DNA of 64,000 nt from Odiellus spinosus (Eukaryota; Arthropoda; Arachnida; Opiliones; Phalangiidae): the NCBI GenBank assembly GCA_963920705.1, contig OY987225.1, forward strand, positions 1,302,001-1,366,000, in the 5' to 3' direction. The stretch's first letter is position 1, and each line of letters opens with the position of its first letter. The position numbers and the translations under genes are program-made. The notes below the pieces were generated by a model that saw only the letters and a program-made list of their open reading frames with translations, did not search any database and was not told the DNA's origin. Positions 12,241-23,317 of the stretch are shown here, piece after piece.

Positions 12241-12904
12241 GGTAACACTAGATCGCGATAAATTATAAAGAAACTTTTAGTAATATACTTCGTACGAAAA
12301 AATATAGCTTTCTGATAGTAAACGAAAGACTGGGGGATTTATAAGATGTCTCGAGGGATTTCCTGTAGATTTTTCAAAGAAATTCTTGTTTGCCCTTAAA
12401 CAGGAACGAGAAACTTTGAAGTAAGAATGTCTTCCTTTAAACCGCCCCCTTCCGAAACGTCACACCCACTTTATTTTTATTGAATACGTAATAAGCAACA
12501 CCCCACTAGTTGCTGGCTCGTCTTATAGTCAGTTTAAAACAAAATAAACTATTTTTCACCCAAAATGATTAAAACATTTATAGATCCATTGAAAGTTTTA
12601 ATTTGAATTGAAATTTCGTTTTAGTTAACGATAACACTTTCATTTCGCGAGCAATTGAGCTAGGAAGATCTATAATAAATGAAAGGGCAGAGAAGACAGC
12701 TGAAAAAATTGAAACGCAGCTCTTTCGAGTGTTGCTTACAGCAAAGTTATTTTAAATCTATTTGAAATACATATAAAAACAATATCAAAACTCGCAACTA
12801 AGGCTTCGTGGTAATTTCCGGTTAATTATCAAAGAATTTACTGAATCAGTTTCAAAGAAATTTCAGATTGAAATATAAGAATGAGTTATTCAGTGGCTTT
12901 AGGA

Positions 12905-13620
12905 CAGATATCTTACAACGCTACGGTGTATATACGCATATTTGGGGAAAAATGACTACTAGAGATCAGTGGCGCCATCCGCGAGACCAGTGGCGCCATC
13001 CGTGAGACCAGTGGCGCCATCCGTGAGACCAGTGACGCCATCCGTGTGACACGGGCCCATAATCGGTGGGAAGACACAGAATTCCATATCAAGGTTCTAA
13101 CACATTGATGACGTCAATTATTCGCGAAGCTGCCAGCGCCATCTACCAAAATGGCTAATCGGTCACAAATACGTGTTTTTCAAGATTTAAAAGATTTCAA
13201 ATTCGCGCATTTTTCAAATACGCGGAACACGTCATATTTTAGCAAATTAGATTAATTTGCACGTGATTTCTAGTACCCCCAACCAAGAAGGATCAGATAA
13301 GGAGAGGAAAAGTGGGAACGGCGCGGCTCCTACTGCGTCGGCCTAAACTCCCACTCTGGGAGAACGGGGGTAGAGATGCTTCGTGGTAAATTGTTGTCAC
13401 GTGGGTAAAACGGATCCTTTATGAGACGCGCTAGCTAGCGACCACGTGACAACAGTTTACCTCGAGAATTTCCTATCCCCCCTTTCCACCCGAGTGGGAG
13501 GTTGGCTCTTCTCTCTCTAACTCAACGCAGCCCCACTTTTCCTCTCCTTATCTGATCCTTCTTGCCCCAACTCAGAGATGGCGCTCTCTCTCTATAGCGC
13601 AGCGTTGTATTATCTCTTAT
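12905..13620 (+). mobile_element. Family I element, copy 1, interrupted by family J
   Basis: Related to sequences at 33285-34028 and 43125-43522; shared blocks include TGGCGCCATCC, GAAAGACACAGAATTCC and GAGATGGCGCT. The ends pair as CTTACAACGCT against GCGCAGCGTTGTA. A 21-bp unit containing CAGTGGCGCCATCCGTGAG is repeated about four times at 12968-13047. A family J element sits inside at 13284-13564. Confidence 0.7.
13284..13564 (+). mobile_element. Family J MITE, copy 1
   Basis: 281-bp element with inverted ends CAAGAAGGATCAGATAAGG and its complement. It is flanked by a perfect 7-bp repeat CCCCAAC (13277-13283 and 13565-13571). It has a conserved core around CACGTGGGTAAAACGGATCC and GCTAGCTAGCG. 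It does not encode a protein. Confidence 0.92.
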
Positions 13621-14380
13621 TTAGGCTTAGCGAGTGCAGTTCGCAACCTTCATAATATTAAGTTATTGTTTTTTTTTAACAGAGCAAATCTTTTAAAATA
13701 ACTTGATATAAAAGTATAGTACCCCTTTAAATTGTACAATTTTTCCAGAACCACCGGAAAGTTCGGCTTACACTCGCGCAATCTTAGAAACGTTTATGTT
13801 TTGAATGGACACCCATCGTTCAATTAATCCCTATTTAATTTAATGAAGATTATTTGGCTCTAAGCCTAGGTCTTAGACTCCTCGACGTACAACACCACCT
13901 GAGAGGGATAGAGTTAAGACGGGTCTACATATTCAAAGGCACGCGGACATCAGTAAACTAGATACTTGTCTCTATCTATAAGACAAACTAAATCTAAGCA
14001 CGTCGCTTTTACCGCTATTGACGTTAATTAATCGCGTTATTCGAAATCCAAACTGTACCTACTAAATCTGTTTTAAGGGACACGTTTAAAAAATGGCCAA
14101 AGACAACTACATACTTCGAGACAAATTTCTGTCCTTATATAATTCCAACTTAATTAATTCAAACTCATCCTAAGACGTACAAGTCGAAATACAGCACGTT
14201 TTAGCCACCTTTAAAGTGAAACTTAAATTTAAAAATGGAACAGCTTTTTAATTTATTTTCGGAATGACCTTGCCAAAAAACGTATTCGACAATTTTCAAA
14301 ACCATTTGCAAAACATATATAAAATTATGGGGTCACCTTTTAGAAATTTTATCAATAAACAAAATATCTCGGAGAGTCGA
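13621..14380. other. No gene recognised
   Basis: AT-rich DNA with no supported feature. Confidence 0.4.
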
Positions 14381-14389
14381 TTTTAAACA

Positions 14390-14515
14390 TTCGCAGGTTG
14401 ACCACTGAAAATTTTAAAATCCTATATAGGAAATTTAGGAAATTTCTTTGCGAAATATAGGAAAATATAGGAAGAATTTGATGTAAAATATAGGATAAAA
14501 TAGGAAAATAATTAA
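14390..14515 (+). repeat. ATAGGAAA-rich repeat
   Basis: Begins GCAGGTTGACCACTG and continues as degenerate AATATAGGAAA words. Related segments lie at 18720-18826, 29325-29440 and 62905-63010. The phrase GTGGTCACCCTGC at 18813-18826 is the inverse of this start, so these look like ends of one CAGGGTGACCAC element type. Confidence 0.5.
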
Positions 14516-14559
14516 TTACAAGTTGGGAAACCAAAATATAACCTCCCCGACCCCGACGT

Positions 14560-16195
14560 TAAGGTAATCTAACCTAACCTAACCCTACCTAAAATAAAAG
14601 ATGAAAAGAAATGTAGAGTATTGGATGAGTAGAAGAAACAGCGAAATAGGCAAAATATTATATCACATTGAACCTATATGCATTTCTTCAGTATACCAAC
14701 ACAACCCTAAATAATTCTCTACTTAAAACCAAACCTAACTAGAGAAAAAAAGGAAAATAAATAAGATATAACCACATAGATTTCAAGATAAATAATCCAG
14801 TCCATAATTCAGTATTAAAACAAAAAAATCAGAATTAAGACAACTGAAATTAGCAATCTTTGGTAATATGTAAAATAGCCCTTACACGAACAATTTAAGT
14901 AAAGCAAATTATCAAATAAACGCCAAATAAGTCAATTAATTAAAATTAAAAATATTAATCTTACCACTACCAAATAGCGGGCAGAAAACACAGACATCAA
15001 GATAACATTAGCAAAATAAATTTTCAACACCGGTAATCCTGAGAACTAGATTCTACAAAATCTTCTGGAATAATAAATTTATTTTAATCTAAAAAATATA
15101 AAATCTTAAAAAAAATATCTATACAAATAACATATTGATAAACCAATTAAAATTAGATGCGAAAAACATTTAATCTCGATATGAGATTAAATACACAAGG
15201 TCAAGGTTCTTCTTTTAAAACCATATCAGAATTTTGACGGTTGTAGAGTATTTGTAGACCAAGTAACGTGAAAAGGCAAAATGTTATATCAAATTGAACC
15301 TATACATGGCTTCAGTATACAACACAAGTTGTGAAACAAACGTTATTTTACGTGACTACACACTAGCTAAAACATCACCGAAAATAAACGACAGTAGGCA
15401 TTAATAACTCTTTTACGAAAACAAAAAATTACTACAGAGAAAAATGAGTCAGAAAAAAAAAACCTTTTGATTTCCAAACTAATATTTCAGTCACAACTCA
15501 GTAATAAAAATTAGAGTTCAGGTCAATGAAAATATACCAAAAATGTCCAAACAAATAATAAACGCATCAAATAAATGATTCAAATTCAAAATTACTTCCT
15601 TACCAATAAATTGTATTCAAACGAATGAAACTTAATTTAAAATTTCAACGAGTCAAATCTCTAGAGAACAAACTTCGTCGAAGATTTCAAAAGAAATGAA
15701 ACGATTTTACGTTCAATAAATTAAAATTTAGATAAGCAAGGTCAAGGTCCCTCAGTAAAATCATATCGGCGTTAAGAAAACTAGAGTATTTGTAGACCAA
15801 GTAACGTCATTAGGCAAAATATTTCATCAAAATCAAGTTATGACCTCGGTATCGTCATATAACCGTAAATAAACATATTCAATAAACAATTAACGAATAA
15901 GCTTTCCGCATAACACGCTAAACTACGAACTGTGACGTACAATTTCGCTTTTTGGTGCTACACGACCTACAGATACCTTATAAGCCTACGTCTAAAAACA
16001 CGTTTTTTGGTGATAATGCTGTGAGTAAAGAATAGATGTTTCTCTTTTGGCCCTACCATAAATTTTTTATATTTTTTTTTTCTGACAGGGCAGGCCTGAG
16101 TAAAAATATACCAAGTTGTGAAACAAACGTCATTTTACGTGACTCCACACTAGCTAAAATGTTACCGGAAATACACGACAGTAGGCATTAAAAGC
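14560..16195 (+). repeat. Degenerate direct repeats of about 0.6 kb
   Basis: Phrases recur in order at 540-800 bp spacing. GTAGACCAAGTAACGT is at about 15257 and 15795. AGGCAAAATATTATATCA-like is at about 14648 and 15271. TTGTGAAACAAACGT is at about 15318 and 16114. CGACAGTAGGCATTAA is at about 15388 and 16178. The region is A-rich and non-coding. Confidence 0.6.
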
Positions 16196-16422
16196 CTGGT
16201 TCTATTATACTTAATTGGGATTAACATTAAATTCATGTATGAAAAAGTGTGAAACTAAAACTAGCAGTCATCACGAGATCCAATCACGTGATTCTTTTCC
16301 TCACTCTGTCTACATTTCACTCTTGGGTCAACCATATCATACATGACTATTAAAACACGAGAAATTTCAATGTCAATCCGGTTTAAGAAAGTTCGTCAAT
16401 TGTTAATTGTGGCATGACTAAA

Positions 16423-16968
16423 GCCGGATTCACACAGACCTATTTTCACGCTTTTCACGGTCACGCGCGAGGGGCAATGGGCAAACCACTCTTGGAATCA
16501 GGTGTACAAACTAAATGGAATCACGCGAATCGATTCGGAATCAGGAGAATCTATACGGAATCACGCGAATCGATTCGGAATCACGCGAATCGATTCGGAA
16601 TCAGGAGAATCGATACGGAATCACGCGAATCGATTCGGAATCACGCGAATCGATTCGGAATCACGAGAATCGATACGGAATCACGCGAATCGATACGGAA
16701 TCACGCGAATCGATACGGAATCACGCGAATCGATTCGGAATCACGCGAATCGATTCGGAATCACGCGAATCGATTCGGAATCACGCGAATCACGAATCAA
16801 TTCGGAATCACGCGAATTGATTCGGAATCACTGACAATCAAATGAATCTGGAATCAGGTGTACAAAATTTTTCTAGAGTGGTTTGCACCTCGCTCGCGCG
16901 TGCTAATGGTACTTCTATGAGTTCACGAGCGTGAAACGCGTAAAAACAGGTCTGTGTGTATCCGCGTT
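16423..16968. mobile_element. Inverted-repeat element containing a minisatellite
   Basis: The left arm (GCCGGATTCACACAGACC, then GGGCAAACCACTC near 16481) pairs with the right arm (GAGTGGTTTGCACC near 16877, then GGTCTGTGTGTATCCGCG ending near 16966). The enclosed minisatellite is listed separately. The outer ends resemble those of a short element near 43517 that also starts AAGCCGCGTTCA. Confidence 0.75.
16518..16840 (+). repeat. 20-bp minisatellite
   Basis: About 16 tandem copies of AATCACGCGAATCGATTCGG, with C/G and T/A variants (GGAGAAT, GATACGG). Twenty is not a multiple of three, so all three frames give the same type of peptide with 20-residue periodicity; these ORFs are by-products of the array. 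Confidence 0.95.
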
Positions 16969-16969
16969 A

Positions 16970-18378
16970 ACCTGGTTCGCTCTGCGCATGTACACAATTT
17001 CGCACGAAATAAATTTGCGAAACGCGCGAAAATTATAAAAAAATTAATTTGAAAATCCGTGCCAGTAATTAAAACCAAATACGCCACTGTTTGCAAGTTT
17101 GCCAGAAGATTACGATATTTCCCCATACATGAAGCTGATTCTCCCAAGAATATCAAAAAAAAATCACATTGATATTTTCCATGCGTAAAGAGGTTTCCGA
17201 CTTCAAATTTAGTGGTCTACACATACTCGCGTGCTGGCGAACTCGATTTTACACGTGTCACAAATACACTGGAAACCTACTCTACTTATGTTCGAGGAGA
17301 GTTTTCACGACTATCATTTTTCTTAAGTGGTTTAACATTATGCATAAATCCGCCTCAGCTTCAAATCTTATACACCAATTCCCCTTGAACTGGTTAAAAA
17401 TTCACCGAGTATAATCGAAGTTATTATTGTCTTATCTCTTATCTAAATTATGTTGTTTCAATCTTCCATACCCGTGTAAACGCACCTTTATTTAAGTTCT
17501 TCAATCCACCCCAAGTTTGCACCAGAGATAAGCCTATACTGCCCGTTATACCTTTGCTTTTTCGAGTAAATGATATATATGGAAAATAGCTTAGGCGCAT
17601 GCTGCCAACTAAAACTGCCATTAATCGGTCAAATTTCTTTAAATTTTTGCATAAATTCTCAAATAACTTCTAAACTATCTCGAATTTTAAATTAATTTTT
17701 CGACTTTCTAATTAATTAGATTAAGATGAACCATTTTAATATTTTTAATTATAATATAAATTAATATTGCGTTTCATTTCCCTAAACAATATCAAACAAA
17801 ATCACCCCATGAGGCTAATTTGCATTCGTTCCAAAAAGATACTATATAAACCTTTCGAAGGGCTATATTAATCGAAGTAACCGTGCGTGATGGCCATGAA
17901 GTTAGGGGGAAAACCCCCCCCTTTCAATGTCTTGCTGATTCTTGATCTCTAGGCGCTTGGCGACGCAATTTACCCATTGGTGGGGCGATGTTTGGAGTCA
18001 GTGGAAGGTTGATGTGAACTGTACTAGTGGGGGACGCCTCGCTAGTATGGAACGCTGAGATCGGAAACTGGAGGTTGGACCTTGGTGCGGGGATGGTCGG
18101 AGGTGATTATGACAGTGGGAGACGTCCCATTGCTTATAATCGCCTTCGGCTGTTCAGCATCAAGGTTCGACCGTAAAGTGGATGGTGGAATGCGATGATG
18201 TGCAATGGGAGACGTCCTGTTGTATGTCTTTGCACGACACTTGAAACTCAATGTGGCAGCCACGCTTAAAGGAGGTAATTCCCCGGAATTGAACGATAAG
18301 CTGGTATGATTACGTCTCTAGACTTTTGGCTCCACGAGCTAGGTCACGTGACTTCCGTTTACACAGGATATCCGCTTA
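16970..18378. other. No gene recognised
   Basis: No supported gene. At 18110-18220 the phrase GTGGGAGACGTCC or a near match occurs repeatedly on +, suggesting a decayed local repeat. Confidence 0.4.
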
Positions 18379-18472
18379 CACACACAGACAGACACACAGA
18401 CAGACACACACACAGACAGACACACAGACAGACAGACACACAGACAGACACACAGACAGACACACAGACACG
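18379..18472 (+). repeat. CACACAGACAGA microsatellite
   Basis: Uninterrupted run of CACA and GACA words. It is followed by an imperfect hairpin (CTCCCCCTGAACTAAAG against CTTTAGTTCAG-like sequence) ending at about 18516. Confidence 0.9.
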
Positions 18473-18719
18473 ACCAGTGTAACACCTCCCCCTGAACTAA
18501 AGTTCAGTCGGGGAGGTAAAAAGTAGGAAGCATATTTATTATCGTGTCACAACTCTCGCCACCGGTTTAAACGTGGTATTAATATGATCCAATTGCTTAA
18601 ATAGTATGGAAATTTGCAGACTATTTTAACAGGAAAATGTACGGTTAAGCTAAAATAATCTTATACAGCCACAGCTGACAATATGATTTAGAACTTTACC
18701 CTTATTTAGAGATTTTGAG

Positions 18720-18826
18720 TAGAAATATAGGAGATTATAGGAATTGACATTAAATTATAGGACAAAGTAGGAAGGAGGTGAAATATAGGAAAAAATAGGA
18801 AATATAGGAAAAGTGGTCACCCTGCA
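18720..18826 (+). repeat. ATAGGAAA-rich repeat end
   Basis: Degenerate ATATAGGA words ending GTGGTCACCCTGC. Related to the segment at 14390. Confidence 0.5.
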
Positions 18827-18949
18827 TTCGAATCGGTGAACGTAGCTTTCACTATTCGAGACCCGGGTCACCGCATTGCCTACAGCATGCCCACCCGCCT
18901 ACCGCGAGAGGCAGCGAGAAAATGGCGAAATAGTTCATTTCCAAGTATT

Positions 18950-19045
18950 CCTTAGCCCCAGAAACACCGCGACCCCTATTACGAAAATGAGTGCCAACTC
19001 TTGATTTCTCATCCTAATAAATAACCCTTTACTACCGCCTTATTT
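18950..19045 (+). repeat. Dispersed 80-bp repeat, copy 1
   Basis: Matches 49322-49405 in order: GACCCCTATTA, GAAAAT...GTGCCA, TTATTTC/TGATTTCTCAT, CTAATAAATAA, CCTTTACTACCGCC. Nature unknown. Confidence 0.5.
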
Positions 19046-19343
19046 GTTAAAAAATATAAGAATAAAATTAAGATTGAGTTGGGCTCTTTTTGCGTTTCAG
19101 GATGATATATGTCCTAGAACAAATATTGAATCTTACGAATGAAATGGCAATTAGAAACTCAAGCGCTCTCTCATAAAGTAATTAGTTCTTAGCGCTGTTT
19201 ACCGGATTCAGTCATTAGAGAATTTCATTTCACATCTGTTCCCATTGATAAAATTTTTTTCTCTTTATCGTTTTTGACTTACTGGTATGTACTGGCTAGA
19301 TATTATTAGTTGCAGTTTCACTGCCATACCCAAACCCGCTCCA

Positions 19344-19390
19344 ATAATAATAATAATAATAATAATAATATTAATAAGAATATTAATAAG
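19344..19390 (+). repeat. TAA microsatellite
   Basis: Run of AAT/TAA triplets, imperfect at its right end. Confidence 0.85.
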
Positions 19391-19494
19391 GAAGAGGAAA
19401 TTCTTATAAAGACATTTTTTTTCCCAAAATGAACCAATTTAAAAATATCACAGTATTTAATAAATGATAAATTACCAGAGTTAAATGTTAATTA

Positions 19495-19710
19495 CAGTTA
19501 TACGGGTAATTATAATAATAATTAAAAATTTCAATTATAATTCAGGTAATTTACTATAAAATAGTAAATTAAAGAAACAATTGGTAATCTAATAAAACCA
19601 ATAGTAAATTACGATATCCCGGTAATTTACTATGAACTCTAGTATATGATAATGATCCCGGTAATTTAATAAAAACAATAGTAAATTAATGTTATCACGG
19701 TAATTTAGGG
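19495..19710 (+). repeat. GGTAATTTACTAT degenerate repeat
   Basis: Three to four loosely spaced copies of CGGTAATTTA and AATAGTAAATTA, about 65 bp apart. Confidence 0.6.
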
Positions 19711-19779
19711 GTCATTTTTTGACTTTTTAACCTCAATTTCTATCAGTGGCGAAAAATCTTTTTGAAGTGGCTCATTAGA

Positions 19780-19960
19780 TAATTGAAGCGTTTTAAAGGG
19801 AAATGGGAGCGAATTTGTTAAAGGGATAATGAAGAGAATATTTTAAAAGTAAAATGAAGCAGACATTTAAAGGGAAAATAAACAGATAGTTTAAAGGAGT
19901 ATAAAAGGCGACATTTTAAAGGGATGTGGAAGAGGATATTTTATTTTAAACTCGTATAAT
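19780..19960 (+). repeat. TTTTAAAGGGAAAATG degenerate tandem repeat
   Basis: Five to six units of about 32 bp, each with TTTAAAGGGA followed by an AG-rich tail. The unit contains the TTAAAGGG word found at the ends of families F and H. Confidence 0.6.
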
Positions 19961-21002
19961 TGCATTTAAAGATGAGTTACGCGCTTTCTAAATGTATAAC
20001 GAAAATAATATTTGATTTTGGTACGCGTACAAAACCAGTTTAACCATTTTTGTATCATTTTTATGACATAAGTTACTTTAAAGGGGCACGTATTAATTAA
20101 AACCCAGTTGGGCTATCCAACTAGAAGGGGGAAGTTATTCGTGATAGATATTAGATCTAAAAAGGGCAGATATTAGTCTTGGAATGGACAGATATATTTT
20201 TATAGTACAACTCAGAATTGGCGGATATATTAAATTTGGAAATCGGTGAAAATCAGCCAAAAATTTTACAAAAAACTCTTAAAATAACTCTTTAAAATAA
20301 ATAAAGTTAAATATTTCAGAGTTATTTGTGAAAGGCAACCTTGCTTTTCTTATGATTGATATACTGTCTATATTAAAAAAAATCGGTCTTGAAACAATAC
20401 CCTTCCTAAAGCACTATTCTAATGTCATTAGCGTGGCTTTTTCTATTCGAATTTTCCAGGATTGAGGGAGCTTTGGAGTCTTAATCAAGCGCGAGGATCT
20501 TGAGCCAAATACGTTTGACCCCCTTTTTAATTCAATATTTTGACGGTCGGCCACCCGCGTGATCCTGATCTACCCCCATTAATTAACAAAGAGCTAGAAT
20601 ATTCGCTCATTTAGCTGCTCTCCTTTTTTCGTAATGGACCGTTGGAGCTCTTATACGTTCAGTCCTCTTACTGATATTGAATACGAGCATAGGGAGGGTC
20701 AAGGGTTAGTTGACTTTTTTTAAATTTCATATTTAAATTACAAATTCCGGAATACTTTGGGTGAAACCATCTAGAGAGAAAATCGGACTCACTTGATCGT
20801 CACCCGCAGTATGCCTTTTTGTAAAGTTGAAGGATCAATAAATTGTCTATTTACAACTCAGACCACCATGAAAGAAAACTACTGTCCGTTAAATTCGCTT
20901 TTTAAACAGTAACGCGAACAAGGCGCCATATGACCTTTAAAATTCGTCTGCTCACAAAATTTCGCTCTAGGATTTTAATCGTTCGAATCAGCATTAATTA
21001 TG
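19961..21002. other. No gene recognised
   Basis: No supported gene or repeat structure. Confidence 0.4.
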
Positions 21003-21294
21003 CAATAGATGATATTATAAAAGAGGAGGAGCTTACTTATGGCACGTTGCCGTCGACGTCATCAGCTACGTAATAGCTCGTAAAGCTCTAGCGCTCGTGA
21101 GCACTGAGCATCCAGGTGCGCGAATTTCAGCCCCTGTTCTCAACGTCTAAGCCGATTTACCACCCCCTGGAGCGCGTGCGCGACTACGAGAAGTGGGGCT
21201 GAAATTTTCTCTGCTCACGTGATTTCGTGACGTACTTAGCAACATTCGAACAAGACGTCGCACCCACAACTTCTTTTATAATATCATCTATTTG
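21003..21294. mobile_element. Inverted-repeat MITE (family V)
   Basis: Ends CAATAGATGATATTATAAAAG and TTTTATAATATCATCTATTTG form a terminal inverted repeat of about 22 bp. The inner part is GC-richer. I could not find a clean target duplication. It starts CA and ends TG like families A, J and K. Confidence 0.7.
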
Positions 21295-21941
21295 TATTAT
21301 TTTTTGTGAAAATTTATTGATAATTTTTGAGTTGTACATTTTCCGTAAAAATGTAAATGCAGATAAGAAAAAAATTGTCAGCTTTGTAGATTTTTAAAAA
21401 GCCTATATATTTTTGCACGTTAAGCCGCGATCCCGATGGAAGCGAAGATTCTAAGTTATCGTAAATATTTACCTTGCCGCTACTTTGGTGTTAAATAATT
21501 GAAATAACGTTACTTTTTGCTGAATCATTCTGAGTTTTGGCTAGTTTTTCTTCTAGTCAATGGAAACAAAGCGAATTATTAGTTCAACTAACCGCTTAAA
21601 TGGAATTGTAGTTGTAGCCGTCTGTTTCAGGGGCTTTGGTTTTATTAATTGGGTGGGAGCGAACGGATAAATAGTGGCTTTTTACGCTAAGTATTGGTAA
21701 TCGAATTAGACAAGTGAGAAAACCACCAGCCCGAAAATCAACTCGTAACTAAGAAAGCCAGAATAAAAATGAACGTTTTCTACGATTTTACGAGGATATC
21801 ATAAAGGCTCAAAGTAAAATTTGACAAAAATAATAAAAATTCAAATTCATTTTAGGACTGACCAAAATGAAAGTTGGCCTTCATTTCAATAGAAACCAGT
21901 TTGCGAAATTGTACCTTATCATTATTATTCAATCAATTTAA

Positions 21942-22055
21942 AGGGAGAACGCAACCTTACAACATCTGATTTTATCAATTCTGTAGATCATTTAAATAGG
22001 CTGAATACACCAGTAAAACATTTTACTAACAAAAATTTAATTATAAATAATTTTA
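21942..22055 (+). mobile_element. Family F left arm only
   Basis: TTAA (21938-21941) followed by AGGGAGAACGCAACC and a stretch matching the left arm of the element at 43729 (ATTTAAATAGGC...AATACACC). No right arm was found, so it is truncated. Confidence 0.55.
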
Positions 22056-22144
22056 TTTTGGTTCGGAAACCAGTTTTCAATGGTGGTTATTGCAATTCTC
22101 TCTTCAACGTTTCGATTTTGTTTTTACGAACAGACACGTTAGTC

Positions 22145-22731
22145 CGAGGGGTCGGACATACAGAATTAAAGCGTACGGGATTTATAAATCCTCCCGATTT
22201 ATCGATTTTTTTTTTTCCTCAGATTTATGGATTTAAAATAAAATCTTTAGATTTAAAAAAATCTTAGGATTTAGAAAAAATCATTTGATTTAAAGATTTA
22301 TTCTCGATTTGGTGATTTATTTTCGGATTTAGAGATTTATTCCTCGGATTTATGATTTATTTCTGGGATTAATTGATTTTTTCGATGGTTTATGATTTAT
22401 TCCCCAGATTTAGGGATTTAAAAAAATCTTGGGGTTTAATAATGAAATCTTAGGATTTAGAAAAAAATCGTTTGATTTGAAGATTTATTGTAGATCTGGT
22501 GATTTATTTTCGGGTTTAGGATTTTTTTCCCTCGGATTTATGATTTATTTCAGGGATTTATCGATTTTTTCGATAATTTATGATTTATTTCAGGGATTTA
22601 TAGATTTTTATCGTGGATTTGAGATTTGTTTTTAAATCTGAAGATTTTTTATAAGATTTTAAATCTTTAACGGATTTATTTTGGGATTTTTTTGTTAGCG
22701 TACGGGATTTATACGAATGTCCGACCCCTCG
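22145..22731. mobile_element. 587-bp element with 8-bp target duplication (family S)
   Basis: Inverted ends CGAGGGGTCGGACAT and ATGTCCGACCCCTCG are followed inward by GCGTACGGGATTTATA, which is in direct orientation at both ends. A perfect 8-bp repeat CGTTAGTC flanks it (22137-22144 and 22732-22739). The interior is filled with degenerate GGATTTATGATTTATTTC-like words. The superfamily is uncertain; 8 bp would suit hAT or P. Confidence 0.88.
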
Positions 22732-23002
22732 CGTTAGTCGCGACTACTTGCCTTAAAAGACGACTCAAATAAATAAAAGTTAAAATGTCTTTATACGGGC
22801 ATCTCCCAATATTATAATAAGCTTTTTGCTTTTACACTATTCTCATCTTTTTTTTAGGTGAACATAAGATTAGTTGGTCTACTATTTATAAAATACACAT
22901 TCAGTGATATTTTTGATTAGCTCGCTACAACGTCCACTTCTTGTTAATTTCAATATTTTAAGTAAGGTTACGTTACGTACGTGGTACTCGATTCTCTAGA
23001 AG

Positions 23003-23310
23003 CAGAAGCCGATGAAACCGTCCTTTGAAGTCTACTACTCCAATGTTCCATTCCCAATTTTACGAGTTAGAAGGGGTCCTACTTCATCCCCCCTGTCTAC
23101 GGAAAATTGGAAATTCTCTCTCTCCACAAACGACGACGTTTTTGGACGAACTCCGAGGCTGCTAGAGATATTCGCTCGACGAACTCCCGCTCCGAAAATA
23201 TCTACCGTTAGGAGGCGTACGAATCGCGCCTTTTAAAAATAACCCATACAGAGAGGGGTAGACAAGACCCGGGAGTAATAGACTTCAAAGGAGGGTTTCA
23301 TCGGCTTCTG
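23003..23310 (+). mobile_element. Family A MITE, copy 3
   Basis: 308 bp. It lacks about 30 bp near the left arm (the stretch with CTCTCTGTATGGG). The 7-bp duplication CTAGAAG is perfect (22996-23002 and 23311-23317). Confidence 0.92.
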
Positions 23311-23317
23311 CTAGAAG

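Noticed and set aside
14560-14590. Telomere-like CCTAA runs (also near 1366, 34825 and 44350)
   Set aside because: Only two to four units each; the later ones are part of family Q centres. No telomere or true interstitial array.
16414-16845. ORFs of 101-143 codons in all three forward frames
   Set aside because: By-product of the 20-bp minisatellite.
18326-18526. 66-codon ORF rich in HTDRQ
   Set aside because: Translation of a CACA/GACA microsatellite.
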